A stretch of 64,000 nucleotides of DNA from Burkholderiaceae bacterium. Its GTDB lineage: Bacteria > Pseudomonadota > Gammaproteobacteria > Burkholderiales > Burkholderiaceae_C. Made by a program: the position numbers and the translations under genes. Shown here in pieces: positions 41,763 to 51,476 of the stretch (its first letter is position 1; each line of letters opens with the position of its first letter). Below the pieces are notes generated by a model, which had not been told where the DNA came from, ran no database searches, and saw only the letters and a program-made list of their open reading frames with translations. The stretch spans positions 1,473,501 to 1,537,500 of the forward strand of contig JACKLJ010000001.1 in NCBI GenBank assembly GCA_024235955.1, given 5' to 3'.

Positions 41763-44700
41763 ATGGACACCGCCGTTCTCGACACCACCGCCACCACCAC
41801 CCGCCAGCCCGCCGCCATCGTGGATGGGCTGCCGCCACAACCGTCTCCCCTGCGCCAGGCCATCACCGCCGCCTGGCGCCTGCCCGAGCCCGAGGCGCTG
41901 CCGCCGCTGCTGGCGCAGGCCGAGCCGCCGGCGGGCGAGGTCGAGGCAGTGCAGCAGCTGGCGCTCAAGCTCGCGCGCCAGCTGCGCGAGCGCAAGCCGG
42001 GCGTGGGCAAGGCGGGGCTGGTGCAGGGCCTGCTGCAGCAGTACGCGCTGTCCTCGCACGAAGGCGTGGCGCTGATGTGCCTGGCCGAGGCGCTGCTGCG
42101 CATCCCCGACGCCGGCACGCGCGACGCGCTGATCCGCGACAAGATCGCCGCCGGCCAGTGGGAAGAGCACGCGGGCAAGAGCCCGTCGCTGTTCGTCAAC
42201 GCCGCCACCTGGGGGCTGCTGCTCACCGGCAAGCTGGTGGCCACGCACAGCGAGCAGACGCTGTCGGCCACGCTCACGCGGCTGATCGGCAAGGGCGGCG
42301 AGCCGCTGATCCGCAAGAGCGTGGACATGGCGATGCGGGTGATGGGCGAGCAGTTCGTCACCGGCGAAACCATTGCCGAGGCGCTGAGCCGCGCCCGCGA
42401 GCTGGAAGGCAAGGGCTTCCGCTATTCCTACGACATGCTGGGCGAGGCCGCACTTACCACCGACGACGCGGCGCGCTACCGCCAGGCCTACGTGGAGGCG
42501 CTCCACGCCATCGGCCAGGCGGCGGCTGGCAAGGGCGTGTACGCGGGGCCGGGGCTGTCGATCAAGCTGTCGGCGCTGCACCCGCGCTACGCCCGCGCCC
42601 AGCACGCCCGCGTGATGGCCGAGCTGTACCCGGTGCTGCTGGAGCTGGCGCTGCTGGCCAAGCGCTACGACATCGGCCTGAACATCGACGCCGAAGAGGC
42701 CGACCGGCTGGAGCTCTCGCTCGATCTGCTGGAAAAGCTCTGCTTCGAGCCGGCGCTGGCGGGCTTTGCCGGCATCGGCTTCGTGATCCAGGCCTACCAG
42801 AAGCGCTGCCCCTACGCGATCGACTATGTGATCGATCTGGCACGCCGCAGCGGCCACCGGCTGATGGTGCGGCTGGTCAAGGGCGCCTACTGGGACAGCG
42901 AGATCAAACGCGCGCAGATCGACGGCCTGGCCGGCTACCCGGTGTTCACGCGCAAGGCCTACACCGATGTCTCTTATCTGGCCTGCGCGCGCAGGCTGCT
43001 GGCCGCGCCGGACGCGGTCTACCCGCAGTTCGCCACCCACAACGCGCAGACACTGGCCAGCATCTACCGCATGGCCGGGCCGGAGCGCTACCAGAGCGGC
43101 CAGTACGAGTTCCAGTGCCTGCACGGCATGGGCGAGCCGCTGTACGAGCAGGTGGTGGGGCCCGAGAGCGCCGGCGGCCTGGGCCGGCCGTGCCGCATCT
43201 ACGCGCCGGTGGGCTCGCACGAGACACTGCTGGCCTACCTGGTGCGCCGCCTGCTGGAGAACGGCGCCAACACCTCCTTCGTGAACCGTGTGGCCGACCC
43301 GAACCTGCCGCTGGAAAGCCTGGTGGAAGACCCGGTGCGCACCGTGCGCCAGTTTGCCGAGCGCGAGGGCGCCGTGGGCCAGCCGCACCCGGCGATCCCG
43401 CTGCCGGCGGCGCTGTACGGCAGCCTGCGCGCCAATTCGCAGGGCTTCGATCTGGCCAGCGATGCCACCCTGGCCGCGCTGCAGACGGCCTGGCAGGCGC
43501 ATGGCCAGCGGCGCTGGGAGGCGGCGCCGTTGCTATCCAATCAAGAGCTGGCTGCGCCCGCTGCGCATGGGCCGGAGCCCGAAAACGTTCTGAACCCGGC
43601 GCTGCTGGGCGACGTGGTCGGCCAGGTGCGGCAGGCCACGCCGGCGCAGGCCGCGCAGGCCGTGGCCGACGCGGCGGCCTTCGCGCCCGCCTGGGCCGCC
43701 ACGCCGCCGGCCGAGCGTGCCGCGCTGCTGGAGCGCGCCGCCGACCTGCTGGAAGCTGAGGCGCCCGCGCTGCTCACGCTGCTGGCACGCGAAGCCGGCA
43801 AGACCTGGTCCAACGGCGTGGCCGAGGTGCGTGAGGCGGCGGACTTTTTGCGCTACTACGCGGCCCAGGCGCGCGGCTTCGACGCCGCCGCGCACGTGCC
43901 CCTGGGCCCGGTGGTGTGCATCAGCCCGTGGAACTTCCCGCTGGCCATCTTCACCGGCCAGGTGGCCGCCGCGCTGGCGGCCGGCAACCCGGTGCTGGCC
44001 AAGCCGGCCGAGCAGACGCCGCTGGTCGCCGCCCAGGCCGTGCGCCTGCTGCACCAGGCCGGCGTGCCGCGCGCCGCGCTGCAGCTGCTGCCGGGCCGCG
44101 GCGAGACCGTGGGCGCCGCGCTGGTGGGCGACGCCGGTGTGCAGGGCGTGATGTTCACCGGCTCCACCGAGGTCGCGCGCATCCTGCAGCGCACGCTGGC
44201 GCAGCGCCTGGGCGCGCACGGGCTGCCAGTGCCGCTGATCGCCGAGACCGGCGGGCAGAACGCGATGATCGTCGACTCGTCCGCGCTGGCCGAGCAGGTG
44301 GTGCAGGACGTGATGAGTTCCGCCTTCGACAGCGCCGGCCAGCGCTGCTCGGCCCTGCGCGTGCTGTGCCTGCAGGAAGACGTGGCCGAGCGCACCCTGG
44401 CCATGCTGAAAGGCGCGATGGCCGAGGCGCGCATCGGCAACCCCGCGCTGCTGGCCACCGACATCGGCCCGGTGATCGACGCCGAGGCGCAGGGCGGCAT
44501 CGAGCGCCACATCGCCGCCATGCAGCAGCGCGGCCACGCCGTGCACCGCATGGCGCTGCCGGCGGAGGCCGGGCAGGGCAGCTTCGTGGCGCCGGCGCTG
44601 ATCGAGATCGGCGGCATCGACGAGCTGGAGCGCGAGGTGTTCGGCCCCGTGCTGCACGTGCTGCGCTACCGCCGGCGCGACCTGCCGCGCCTGATGGCGG

Positions 44701-45548
44701 CCATCAACACCACCGGCTACGGCCTGACGATGGGCGTGCACACCCGCATCGACGAGACGGTGGACTTCGTGCGCCGGCACGGCGAAGCCGGCAACCTCTA
44801 CGTCAACCGCAACATGGTCGGCGCGGTGGTGGGCGTGCAGCCCTTCGGCGGGGAAGGCCTGTCGGGCACCGGGCCCAAGGCCGGCGGCCCGCTGTACCTG
44901 TACCGCCTGCTGGCCCGCGCCCCGCACGACGTGTTGCCGCGCGCGCTGGCCTTCTGCGCGCCGGATGCCGCACGCCCCTCGCAGGGCACGCCGCCTGCCG
45001 CCGCGCTGGCGGCGCTGGGCGACTGGGCCGCCCACACCGGCCGCGACGCCCTGGCCGCGCAATGCGACCAGCTTTCCCGCGCCGGCTGCCAGCCCACCAG
45101 CCGCGTGCTGCGCGGCCCCACCGGCGAGCAGAACGTCTACCACCTGCACCCGCGCGAAGCCGCGCTGTGCCTGGCCGGCGCCGAAGCCGACCGGCTGACG
45201 CAACTGGCCGCCGTGCTGGCCGTCGGCAGCCGCGCCGTCTGGCCGGCCGATGCGGGTACGCAGGCCTTGCTGGCGGCACTCCCCGCCACCGTGCAGGCCC
45301 GCGTGGCGCTGGCGCAGGACTGGCAGGCCCCCGCCGTGGGCATCGACGTGGCCCTGTGCCACGGCTCGGCGGATGACATCGCGGCCGCGCAGCAGGCCCT
45401 GGCGGCGCGCGGCGGCGCCATCGTTCCCCTGCACGCGCTGCCGCCCGGCGCGGCCGACGTGCCGCTGCAAGCCCTGGTGCTGGAACGCGCCGTCAGCACC
45501 AACACGGCCGCCGCCGGGGGCAATGCCAGTCTGATGATGATCGGGTGA
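41763..45548 (+). CDS. putA: PutA, proline dehydrogenase/P5C dehydrogenase
   Basis: A 1261-residue bifunctional enzyme that oxidises proline to glutamate. The FAD-dependent proline dehydrogenase barrel spans roughly residues 170-510 (FRYSYDMLGEAALTTDDAAR, GPGLSIKLSALHPRYA). The aldehyde dehydrogenase domain follows at about 610-1080, with IAETGGQNAMIVDSSAL and the catalytic cysteine C862 in AGQRCSALRV. A C-terminal extension of about 170 residues matches long PutA forms. There is no N-terminal ribbon-helix-helix domain, so it does not repress itself. Residues about 591-608, between the two domains, are encoded by a short-repeat copy. Confidence 0.94.
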   Translation: MDTAVLDTTATTTRQPAAIVDGLPPQPSPLRQAITAAWRLPEPEALPPLLAQAEPPAGEVEAVQQLALKLARQLRERKPGVGKAGLVQGLLQQYALSSHEGVALMCLAEALLRIPDAGTRDALIRDKIAAGQWEEHAGKSPSLFVNAATWGLLLTGKLVATHSEQTLSATLTRLIGKGGEPLIRKSVDMAMRVMGEQFVTGETIAEALSRARELEGKGFRYSYDMLGEAALTTDDAARYRQAYVEALHAIGQAAAGKGVYAGPGLSIKLSALHPRYARAQHARVMAELYPVLLELALLAKRYDIGLNIDAEEADRLELSLDLLEKLCFEPALAGFAGIGFVIQAYQKRCPYAIDYVIDLARRSGHRLMVRLVKGAYWDSEIKRAQIDGLAGYPVFTRKAYTDVSYLACARRLLAAPDAVYPQFATHNAQTLASIYRMAGPERYQSGQYEFQCLHGMGEPLYEQVVGPESAGGLGRPCRIYAPVGSHETLLAYLVRRLLENGANTSFVNRVADPNLPLESLVEDPVRTVRQFAEREGAVGQPHPAIPLPAALYGSLRANSQGFDLASDATLAALQTAWQAHGQRRWEAAPLLSNQELAAPAAHGPEPENVLNPALLGDVVGQVRQATPAQAAQAVADAAAFAPAWAATPPAERAALLERAADLLEAEAPALLTLLAREAGKTWSNGVAEVREAADFLRYYAAQARGFDAAAHVPLGPVVCISPWNFPLAIFTGQVAAALAAGNPVLAKPAEQTPLVAAQAVRLLHQAGVPRAALQLLPGRGETVGAALVGDAGVQGVMFTGSTEVARILQRTLAQRLGAHGLPVPLIAETGGQNAMIVDSSALAEQVVQDVMSSAFDSAGQRCSALRVLCLQEDVAERTLAMLKGAMAEARIGNPALLATDIGPVIDAEAQGGIERHIAAMQQRGHAVHRMALPAEAGQGSFVAPALIEIGGIDELEREVFGPVLHVLRYRRRDLPRLMAAINTTGYGLTMGVHTRIDETVDFVRRHGEAGNLYVNRNMVGAVVGVQPFGGEGLSGTGPKAGGPLYLYRLLARAPHDVLPRALAFCAPDAARPSQGTPPAAALAALGDWAAHTGRDALAAQCDQLSRAGCQPTSRVLRGPTGEQNVYHLHPREAALCLAGAEADRLTQLAAVLAVGSRAVWPADAGTQALLAALPATVQARVALAQDWQAPAVGIDVALCHGSADDIAAAQQALAARGGAIVPLHALPPGAADVPLQALVLERAVSTNTAAAGGNASLMMIG
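43533..43585 (+). repeat. Short interspersed repeat, copy 15, inside putA
   Basis: GCTATCCAATCAAGAGC stem then TGGCTGCGCCCGCTGCGCAT and GGGC. It is translated in frame in the linker between the two PutA catalytic domains. Confidence 0.65.
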
Positions 45549-45589
45549 TGGGACCACCCCCAGGCTCCACTCGCTTCGCGATGTTTCGC

Positions 45590-46020
45590 CACCCCCCTCA
45601 AGGGGGCACCGCCAGTGGCCGGGGGGACCCCGGCCACGGCGGTCGCTGGGTTGGCCTGCTCCGCGGCCTTCGGGGGGTGCCAGTTCTTGCCTCGCGGCCT
45701 GTATTCGCGCCGGGGCCGAGCGCAGCGATGGCCCGTGTTCTCCCCCACTCCCCTCTGGCCGTGCCGAGAAGCGCAGGGCGTGGGGCGGGCGCGGACACCG
45801 AAGGATGGCCGCGCTTCGTGCTCTGACTCGCTGCGGCTGTTCGAGCGGAGCGCCATCGGCGCGCAGCGAGTTCCGCAGCGCCGCCCCACGACCGAGCATC
45901 ACAGGCTGCCCGCAGCGAAGCGAAGGGACACGGCCAGTGGGGTCGCCTTTCTTTTGCCTACTTTTCTTTGGCGACACAAAGAAAAGTAGGTGCGCCGCCG
46001 GGCGCACATCCCGGCCTGCA
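45590..46020 (+). repeat. Long structured repeat, copy 2 (inverted relative to copies 1 and 3)
   Basis: Hairpins at 45593-45606, 45608-45643, 45850-45862, 45957-45990 and 45997-46015 match those of copies 1 and 3 in order and position, but several differ in sequence while remaining perfectly paired. It lies immediately 3' of putA. Confidence 0.85.
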
Positions 46021-46042
46021 ACGTGACCAGAACCACTACGCC

Positions 46043-46098
46043 TTCAATAGCTGCCTGCGCCCGCCACGCAAGGCCTGAACGCCAAAAAGCCTCAAAAA
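46043..46098 (+). repeat. Short interspersed repeat, copy 16, fused to long structured repeat
   Basis: CAATAGCTGCCTGCGCCCGC then CACGCAAGGCCTGAACGCC. Same placement relative to the long repeat as in copies 1 and 3. The rest of the gap to 46200 shows nothing I recognise. Confidence 0.75.
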
Positions 46099-46200
46099 AT
46101 TCGGCTTAAGTGAGAGAGTCAAAGAGAGGCAGCGATCGGCCGGTTCAGCCAGCGCCCACGACGCGGGTTGCAACCCTTCCTCGCCCGGCAACGACAAGCC

Positions 46201-47124
46201 TCAGCCCCCGCCCGTCATCGCCACCCGCGCCGCCGCCAGATCCCACGCCGCGCAGCCCACGCTCTTGAAAACCACGGGCCGGGACAGATCGACGCCCCGG
46301 TCCAACGCCTCCGCCAGGGAGCGCACCAGGTTCCAGTCGACCCCCGCGCGCAGCAGATCGCCGGCTTCGTGCCGGGCGCCGGCCGGGTCGTCGGCGAAGA
46401 GCTGGCTGCCGGCCAGGGTGCGCGGGCCGATCTCGGCCATCGTCGGCTTGAAGGCCCCGGCGCCGATCACCAGCCGGCCGGCGCGCGGCGCCTCGTCGTA
46501 CACCGGCTCGGTGGCGGTGGTGAGCAGCACAACCGCGTCCACCATGTCCGGCACCGGGCCGGCCGGGCAGGGCGCCAGCCCGGGGTGATCGCCCGCGTGG
46601 GCGGCGCAGAAGGCCTCGGCCCTGGCCGGGCTGCTGCCACGCACCAGCACACGGGCCTGCGGCAGCAGCGCCTGCAGCGCGCGCACGTGATGCACCGCCT
46701 GCACGCCGGTGCCGACCAGCAGCACCGCGCGCGGCGGCGCCGGCAGCAGGGTGCGCAGCGCCAGCAGGCTGACGGCGGCGGTGCGGCGGCCGGTGACCTC
46801 CGGCCCGTCGAGCAGCAGCAGCGGCCGGCCGGTGGCCGCGTCCAGCACCGTGACCAGGCCGTGGATGGCCGGCAGCCCGCGCGCGCCGTTGGCCGGCTGC
46901 ACGGTGACCAGCTTGTGCACGCCCAGGTCCGACGCGGCGGCCGGCATGCTCAGGATCACGCCGCCTTCGCCCAGCGGCACCACCAGCCGCTCGGGGCTGG
47001 CGATGCGGCCGGCCGCCTGGTCGCGTGCGGCCTGCGCAATGGCGTCGACCAGCGGAGCGAAGGGCAGGCGGGCGACGGTCTCGGCGGCGGAAAGCGTCTG
47101 GAGCAGGGCGGGGTTGCTGGTCAT
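46201..47124 (-). CDS. Ornithine cyclodeaminase/mu-crystallin family protein
   Basis: A 307-residue NAD(P)-binding protein. Family signatures are HKLVTVQPANGARGLPAIHG, the dinucleotide loop VLLVGTGVQAVHHVRALQAL, and VIGAGAFKPTMAEIGP. Members include ornithine cyclodeaminase and delta1-pyrroline-2-carboxylate or ketimine reductases. The basic substrate-binding residues cannot be assigned confidently, so a reductase of cyclic imino acids is about as likely as a cyclodeaminase. Position near putA fits proline-related metabolism, but it is on the other strand and separated by repeats. Confidence 0.8.
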   Translation of the reverse strand: MTSNPALLQTLSAAETVARLPFAPLVDAIAQAARDQAAGRIASPERLVVPLGEGGVILSMPAAASDLGVHKLVTVQPANGARGLPAIHGLVTVLDAATGRPLLLLDGPEVTGRRTAAVSLLALRTLLPAPPRAVLLVGTGVQAVHHVRALQALLPQARVLVRGSSPARAEAFCAAHAGDHPGLAPCPAGPVPDMVDAVVLLTTATEPVYDEAPRAGRLVIGAGAFKPTMAEIGPRTLAGSQLFADDPAGARHEAGDLLRAGVDWNLVRSLAEALDRGVDLSRPVVFKSVGCAAWDLAAARVAMTGGG

Positions 47125-47257
47125 GACTGGCGGTGCACGGGTGCTGGCGGGGGTGGATCATGGTAGCGGCGCGGCCACAGACGGCTGAACGCGACAGCGC
47201 ATCGCCGCCGGCTTCGTTAAGATGTAAGTTTGTCTTTCTGCACGTTACGGTTCCGCC

Positions 47258-48223
47258 ATGAACGATCTTTCCGTGCCGCCCGCGCATCCGCTGGAAGTCC
47301 TGCCGCGCGATCTGTCGGCCTACCGCGCCGGCAACACCGGCATTCCCTACGTGCACCGCTTCGAGTCCGGCAAGCCCGGGCCGCACGTGCTGATCAACGC
47401 GCTCACGCACGGCAACGAGATCTGCGGCATGGTCGCGGCCACGCACCTGCTCGACACCGGTGTGCGGCCGCTGGTGGGCACGCTCACGGTGAGCTTCGCG
47501 CACGTCGAGGCGTATGAAGCCTTCAAGCAGCACGACCCTTACGCCAACCGGCAGATCGTGCACAACCTGAACCGCATCTGGTCCGATGAATGGCTGGATG
47601 GCCCGCACGACAGCCCCGAGCTGCGCCGCGCGCGCGAGATGCGCCCGGTGGTGCAGGCGGCCGACCACATCCTCGACATCCACTCCACCAGCCACGCCGT
47701 CAAGCCGTTCTGGGTCTACCCGGATTTCGAGCGCAACCGCCAGGCCGCGGTGGCCGTGGGCGCGCGCGGTCACGTGAACATCCACATGGTCATGCCGTCG
47801 GGCCTGGGCTCGGGCACGCCGCTGATCCAGCACGGCCGGCACGGCGAGCGCGATTCCGACGCCGGCGTGGCGCTGGTGGCCGAGTGCGGCCAGCACTTCG
47901 CCCGCAGCAGCTCCGTGGTGGCGACCGAGGTGGCGCTGGACTTTCTGGCGCACTTCGGCCTGATCGCGCCGCGCACGCCGGTGCCGCCGCAGCCGCAGCG
48001 GCGCTTCCGCCTGCTGCAGACCTGCATGGTGCACACGGACGAATTCCGCTTCACGCGGCCGCTGGTGGGCTACGAGACCTTCGCCAGGGGCGAGCTGATC
48101 GCCACCGACGGCCCGGGCCGCGAGATCGTCTCGCCCTGCGAAGACTGCACGGTGATGATGCCCGCGCGCGTGCCCATCGTGGGCCGCGAAGCGGTGTACC
48201 TGACCGAGCCGATCGCCGACTGA
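47258..48223 (+). CDS. Succinylglutamate desuccinylase/aspartoacylase family protein
   Basis: A 321-residue zinc carboxypeptidase-like hydrolase (AstE/ASPA family). The zinc ligands H51 and E54 lie in THGNEICG, and the third ligand is in DIHSTSHAV. The N-terminal GKPGPHVLINALTHGNE is typical of the family. A C-terminal beta domain with VGYETFARGELIATDG follows. Substrate unknown. It is divergent from the cyclodeaminase-like gene, with 133 bases between them. Confidence 0.85.
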   Translation: MNDLSVPPAHPLEVLPRDLSAYRAGNTGIPYVHRFESGKPGPHVLINALTHGNEICGMVAATHLLDTGVRPLVGTLTVSFAHVEAYEAFKQHDPYANRQIVHNLNRIWSDEWLDGPHDSPELRRAREMRPVVQAADHILDIHSTSHAVKPFWVYPDFERNRQAAVAVGARGHVNIHMVMPSGLGSGTPLIQHGRHGERDSDAGVALVAECGQHFARSSSVVATEVALDFLAHFGLIAPRTPVPPQPQRRFRLLQTCMVHTDEFRFTRPLVGYETFARGELIATDGPGREIVSPCEDCTVMMPARVPIVGREAVYLTEPIAD

Positions 48224-48383
48224 ATCCGGCCACAGGGCTGGACATAGTTGGCATTTTTCGCGCGTGGGCACGCTGCTCGTCAAGAAAGCTGGCACCCACA
48301 ACGGTTAGAGTGGTGAGTTACATATGGGAGCATTGGTTCAGCGGGCTGAAGGCCCGGCAGGACACAGGTAAGCCCTTGGGACA

Positions 48384-51278
48384 ATGACCACGGTCGGATC
48401 AGGCAGTTCGCTCGTCAAGCGCTGTGTGCACGAAGCGGTGTTCGAGGCCGCGTCGGCCATGGAGCGCTGCGTGGACACGGCGCGCCAGGGCCTGGAAGAA
48501 TCCGAGCGCCGCTCCACCGTGATCGCGCGCCGGATGGCGCTGGGCGACGCGCGGATCGCACTCGACAAACGCGCGCCAACGCTGCGCACCGAGTTTCCGA
48601 CCCAGGTGGAGCATGCCGTTTCGGAAGCGCTGCGCGAAAGCCGCGAAGAGGCCAAACAGCCGCAGCGCCCGCACGCGAAGATCACGGAAGACAGCCTGTC
48701 GCTGCTGGCCGACGCCGAGGTGACGCAGTTCGTCGAGGCCTCGCGCCTGCAGCAGGGCGTGCTGCCGATGGTGGAGCACGTGCTGAGCCGGCTCGACACG
48801 CTGATCAGCTCCGCCATGGGCCTGCCGGTGGTGCGGCCCGACCTCAACCCCTTCCGCCCTGATGTGCTGTGCCGCGCCTTGCTGCAGGCGATTGACCGGC
48901 AGCCGGAAGATCCCGAACTGCGCAGCCTGTGGGTCAAGCACATGACCCGCACCTTCGGGCACGAGCTCAACCGCCTCTACAAGCTGCTGGCCGACCATCT
49001 GGAAGCCGAAGGCGTTCAGGAAGCGCGCTACCGGCTCAAGCTGACCGCTGTCGGCGGCGGCGGCGGCGGCGGGGGCGGCGCTGCGCGCGGCAAGGGCAAG
49101 GGCGCCGGTGGTGCCGGCGGATCCGGCGCCGGGGGGCCGGGCGGCGGCGGCTCGGGTGGCGCCGGTAGTGGGTATGGCGGCCCGGGTGGTCCTGGAGGCC
49201 CCGGTGGCGGCGGACCAGGCGGTGGCGGTGGTTTTGGCGGCGGCGCTGGAGGCGGCTCAGGCGGTCCCGGCGGGGGCGATGGATCGGGCAGTGGCGGCGG
49301 CCGTGACGGCGCAGGCTCGTCCCAGCGGCGCCGGCCCTTCCCGCACATGAGCCGGCTGGCACGCGCCAAGACCGCGGTGTCGCACGACGTGGTGCACGAC
49401 TTCCTCTACCAGCCCCAGTGGATCGCCGAGCACGACGAGCCGCTGCCCGAGGGCTACTACGAGGCCGTGCAGAAGGAAACCGCGGCCCTGTACCGCCAGC
49501 CGCGCGAAGAGGCGTTCGACGAATCCGGCTGGGCGCGCTGGCAGGACGCGCACCGCGCCATCAGCCCGGTGGACCGTCCGCCGCGCGATGTGGACGTGCA
49601 GGCGCCGCTGCCCGAGCGCGACTGGGGAGCCCATGCGTCGGCGCAGAACCGGGCCCGCACGCTGATGGCGCTGAAAGCCAAGGCGCGCAAGGTGAGCGAG
49701 GTGCTGGGGCTGGACGCCGTGCGCACCCTGGTCAGCCAGGTGGCCGGCGACCGGCGCGTGCTGGCGCCGGTGCGCGAGGCCTTCGTGGCGCTGGAGCCGG
49801 CGCTGATGCGCATGGCCCTGGCCGACCCGCGCTTCTTCGGCTCCGACGAGCACCCGGCGCGCCGGCTGGTCGAAAGCGTGGCGCAGCGCAGCTTCAAGTT
49901 CAACGACGAGTTCTCGGAAGAGTTCGAGAGCTTCATGGCGCCGGTGCGTGCTACCGTGCGCGAGCTGAGCGACCAGAACGAAGTCGCCGAGCGCGATTTC
50001 AGCGAGCGGCTGCAGGCGCTGCAGACACAGTGGAAGGCGCAGGACGACGAAGACGCCGTCCAGCACCAGCGCGGGCTGCAGTCGATCCATTTCGCCCAGG
50101 AACGCCAGGCGCTGGCCGACAAGATCGCCTGGGAGTTCAGCCTGCGTTCCGATCTGCCCGGCGTGCCCGGCGTGGTGGTGGATTTCCTGTTCCAGGACTG
50201 GTCGCTGGTGATCGCCCATGCCCAGCTCACCGACAAGCGCGGCCAGCTCGACCCGGGCGGCTACCTGGCGGTGGTGACCGATCTGCTGTGGAGCGTCAAG
50301 CGCGACGCGGCGCTCAAGCAGCCGGCCAGGCTGTTCGAGGTGGTGCCCAGCCTGCTGCAGACGCTGCGCCGCGGCCTCGACATGCTGGGCAAGGACCCGG
50401 AAGAATCCGAGCCGTTCTTCACGGCGCTGATGCGCTACCACGACCCGGTGTTGCGGCTGCGCCGACGCCGCAGCGCGATCGACGCCGAAGCCTCGGGCTT
50501 CACGCCGCTGGACGCAGGCGACTCGTCGCTGCTGCCGCCCACCGAGCCGGTGCCGATCGAGGTGCCCAAGCCCAAGGCGGCCGAGCAGCCCTGGCTGGGC
50601 CGCCACGAACTCACCGTGGCCGGATTCGAAGAGGCGCTGGCCGACGCCGACACCACCATGGGCGCCCCGCTGGTCGACGCCGAGGAGGCTGCCGACGCGG
50701 AGGAACCTGCGGAAGCCTCCGTCACGCTCCCGCCCGGGGAAACGGCGATGCGCGCCTTCGCCCCCACCGAGCCCGTCACCGTGCGCGCCGCGCCACCGGC
50801 TTCGGAGGGCGCGGCGCTCGGGGGCACACCCGCGGCCGGCACCGAACCCGCCGCCGCGGCGGCGGAACCGGCGCCCGTGTTCCAGCCTGGCGCTGCAGCG
50901 GAAAACCCGGAGGCCGCCGACGAGGACGAAGCCCTGGCCCGCCGCCGCGCCGAGCTGGCCCGGCTGCGCCAGGGCGACTGGGTGGATCTGCTGTCGCACG
51001 GCAAGTGGCGACGCGCCCAGCTGCTCTGGACCAGCGACAACGGCGCGCTGTTCATGTTCGTCAGCCGTGGCGGCCAGCCGCACACCATGACGCGCCGCAC
51101 CTGCGAGAAGCTGATGAAGCTGCGCCAGCTGCGCATCGTCGATGCCGGCGCGGTGGTGGACAAGGCGATGCGCCAGGTGGCCGACCAGGCCGCCGTCGCC
51201 CGCGAGGCGCGGCGCAACGGCCAGCTCGACGAGCAGGACGAGGCCGACGTCCACGACCACGACCACGACCACGCGTAG
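48384..51278 (+). CDS. DUF1631 family protein with glycine-rich insert
   Basis: A 964-residue cytoplasmic protein of the DUF1631 family, common in Burkholderiales and of unknown function. Recognisable parts are VVHDFLYQPQWIAEH-like core segments, VVDFLFQDWSLVIAHAQLTD and the C-terminal WVDLLSHGKWRRAQLLWTSD, a PilZ-like strand region. Residues about 223-312 are an almost pure glycine/alanine/proline/serine tract. The protein ends in a histidine/aspartate tail (DVHDHDHDHA) that could bind metal. No partner gene is adjacent. Confidence 0.85.
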   Translation: MTTVGSGSSLVKRCVHEAVFEAASAMERCVDTARQGLEESERRSTVIARRMALGDARIALDKRAPTLRTEFPTQVEHAVSEALRESREEAKQPQRPHAKITEDSLSLLADAEVTQFVEASRLQQGVLPMVEHVLSRLDTLISSAMGLPVVRPDLNPFRPDVLCRALLQAIDRQPEDPELRSLWVKHMTRTFGHELNRLYKLLADHLEAEGVQEARYRLKLTAVGGGGGGGGGAARGKGKGAGGAGGSGAGGPGGGGSGGAGSGYGGPGGPGGPGGGGPGGGGGFGGGAGGGSGGPGGGDGSGSGGGRDGAGSSQRRRPFPHMSRLARAKTAVSHDVVHDFLYQPQWIAEHDEPLPEGYYEAVQKETAALYRQPREEAFDESGWARWQDAHRAISPVDRPPRDVDVQAPLPERDWGAHASAQNRARTLMALKAKARKVSEVLGLDAVRTLVSQVAGDRRVLAPVREAFVALEPALMRMALADPRFFGSDEHPARRLVESVAQRSFKFNDEFSEEFESFMAPVRATVRELSDQNEVAERDFSERLQALQTQWKAQDDEDAVQHQRGLQSIHFAQERQALADKIAWEFSLRSDLPGVPGVVVDFLFQDWSLVIAHAQLTDKRGQLDPGGYLAVVTDLLWSVKRDAALKQPARLFEVVPSLLQTLRRGLDMLGKDPEESEPFFTALMRYHDPVLRLRRRRSAIDAEASGFTPLDAGDSSLLPPTEPVPIEVPKPKAAEQPWLGRHELTVAGFEEALADADTTMGAPLVDAEEAADAEEPAEASVTLPPGETAMRAFAPTEPVTVRAAPPASEGAALGGTPAAGTEPAAAAAEPAPVFQPGAAAENPEAADEDEALARRRAELARLRQGDWVDLLSHGKWRRAQLLWTSDNGALFMFVSRGGQPHTMTRRTCEKLMKLRQLRIVDAGAVVDKAMRQVADQAAVAREARRNGQLDEQDEADVHDHDHDHA

Positions 51279-51329
51279 CCCGTCACGCCGCTGCGAGCCC
51301 GACGGACGCAGGTCGGCGGTTTGCTTCCA

Positions 51330-51382
51330 GATCGATAGCTGTCTGCGCCCGCCACATAAGGGCTGGAGGCTGAAAAGGCTTG
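51330..51382 (+). repeat. Short interspersed repeat, copy 17
   Basis: GATAGCTGTCTGCGCCCGCC then AAGGGCTGGAGGCTGAAAAG, near consensus. Confidence 0.75.
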
Positions 51383-51476
51383 AAAATCTTCTGGCACGGC
51401 ATGGGCGGGCTTGGCTACGAGTGGCGCACAGCGCCTGTTGAAAAGGCAGCCCGCATCACGGTGCCATCGCTCCTCA

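Noticed and set aside
49028..49369. Proline-rich minus-strand frames opposite the glycine-rich tract
   Set aside because: They are the antisense of the glycine-rich part of the DUF1631 gene and have no independent support.
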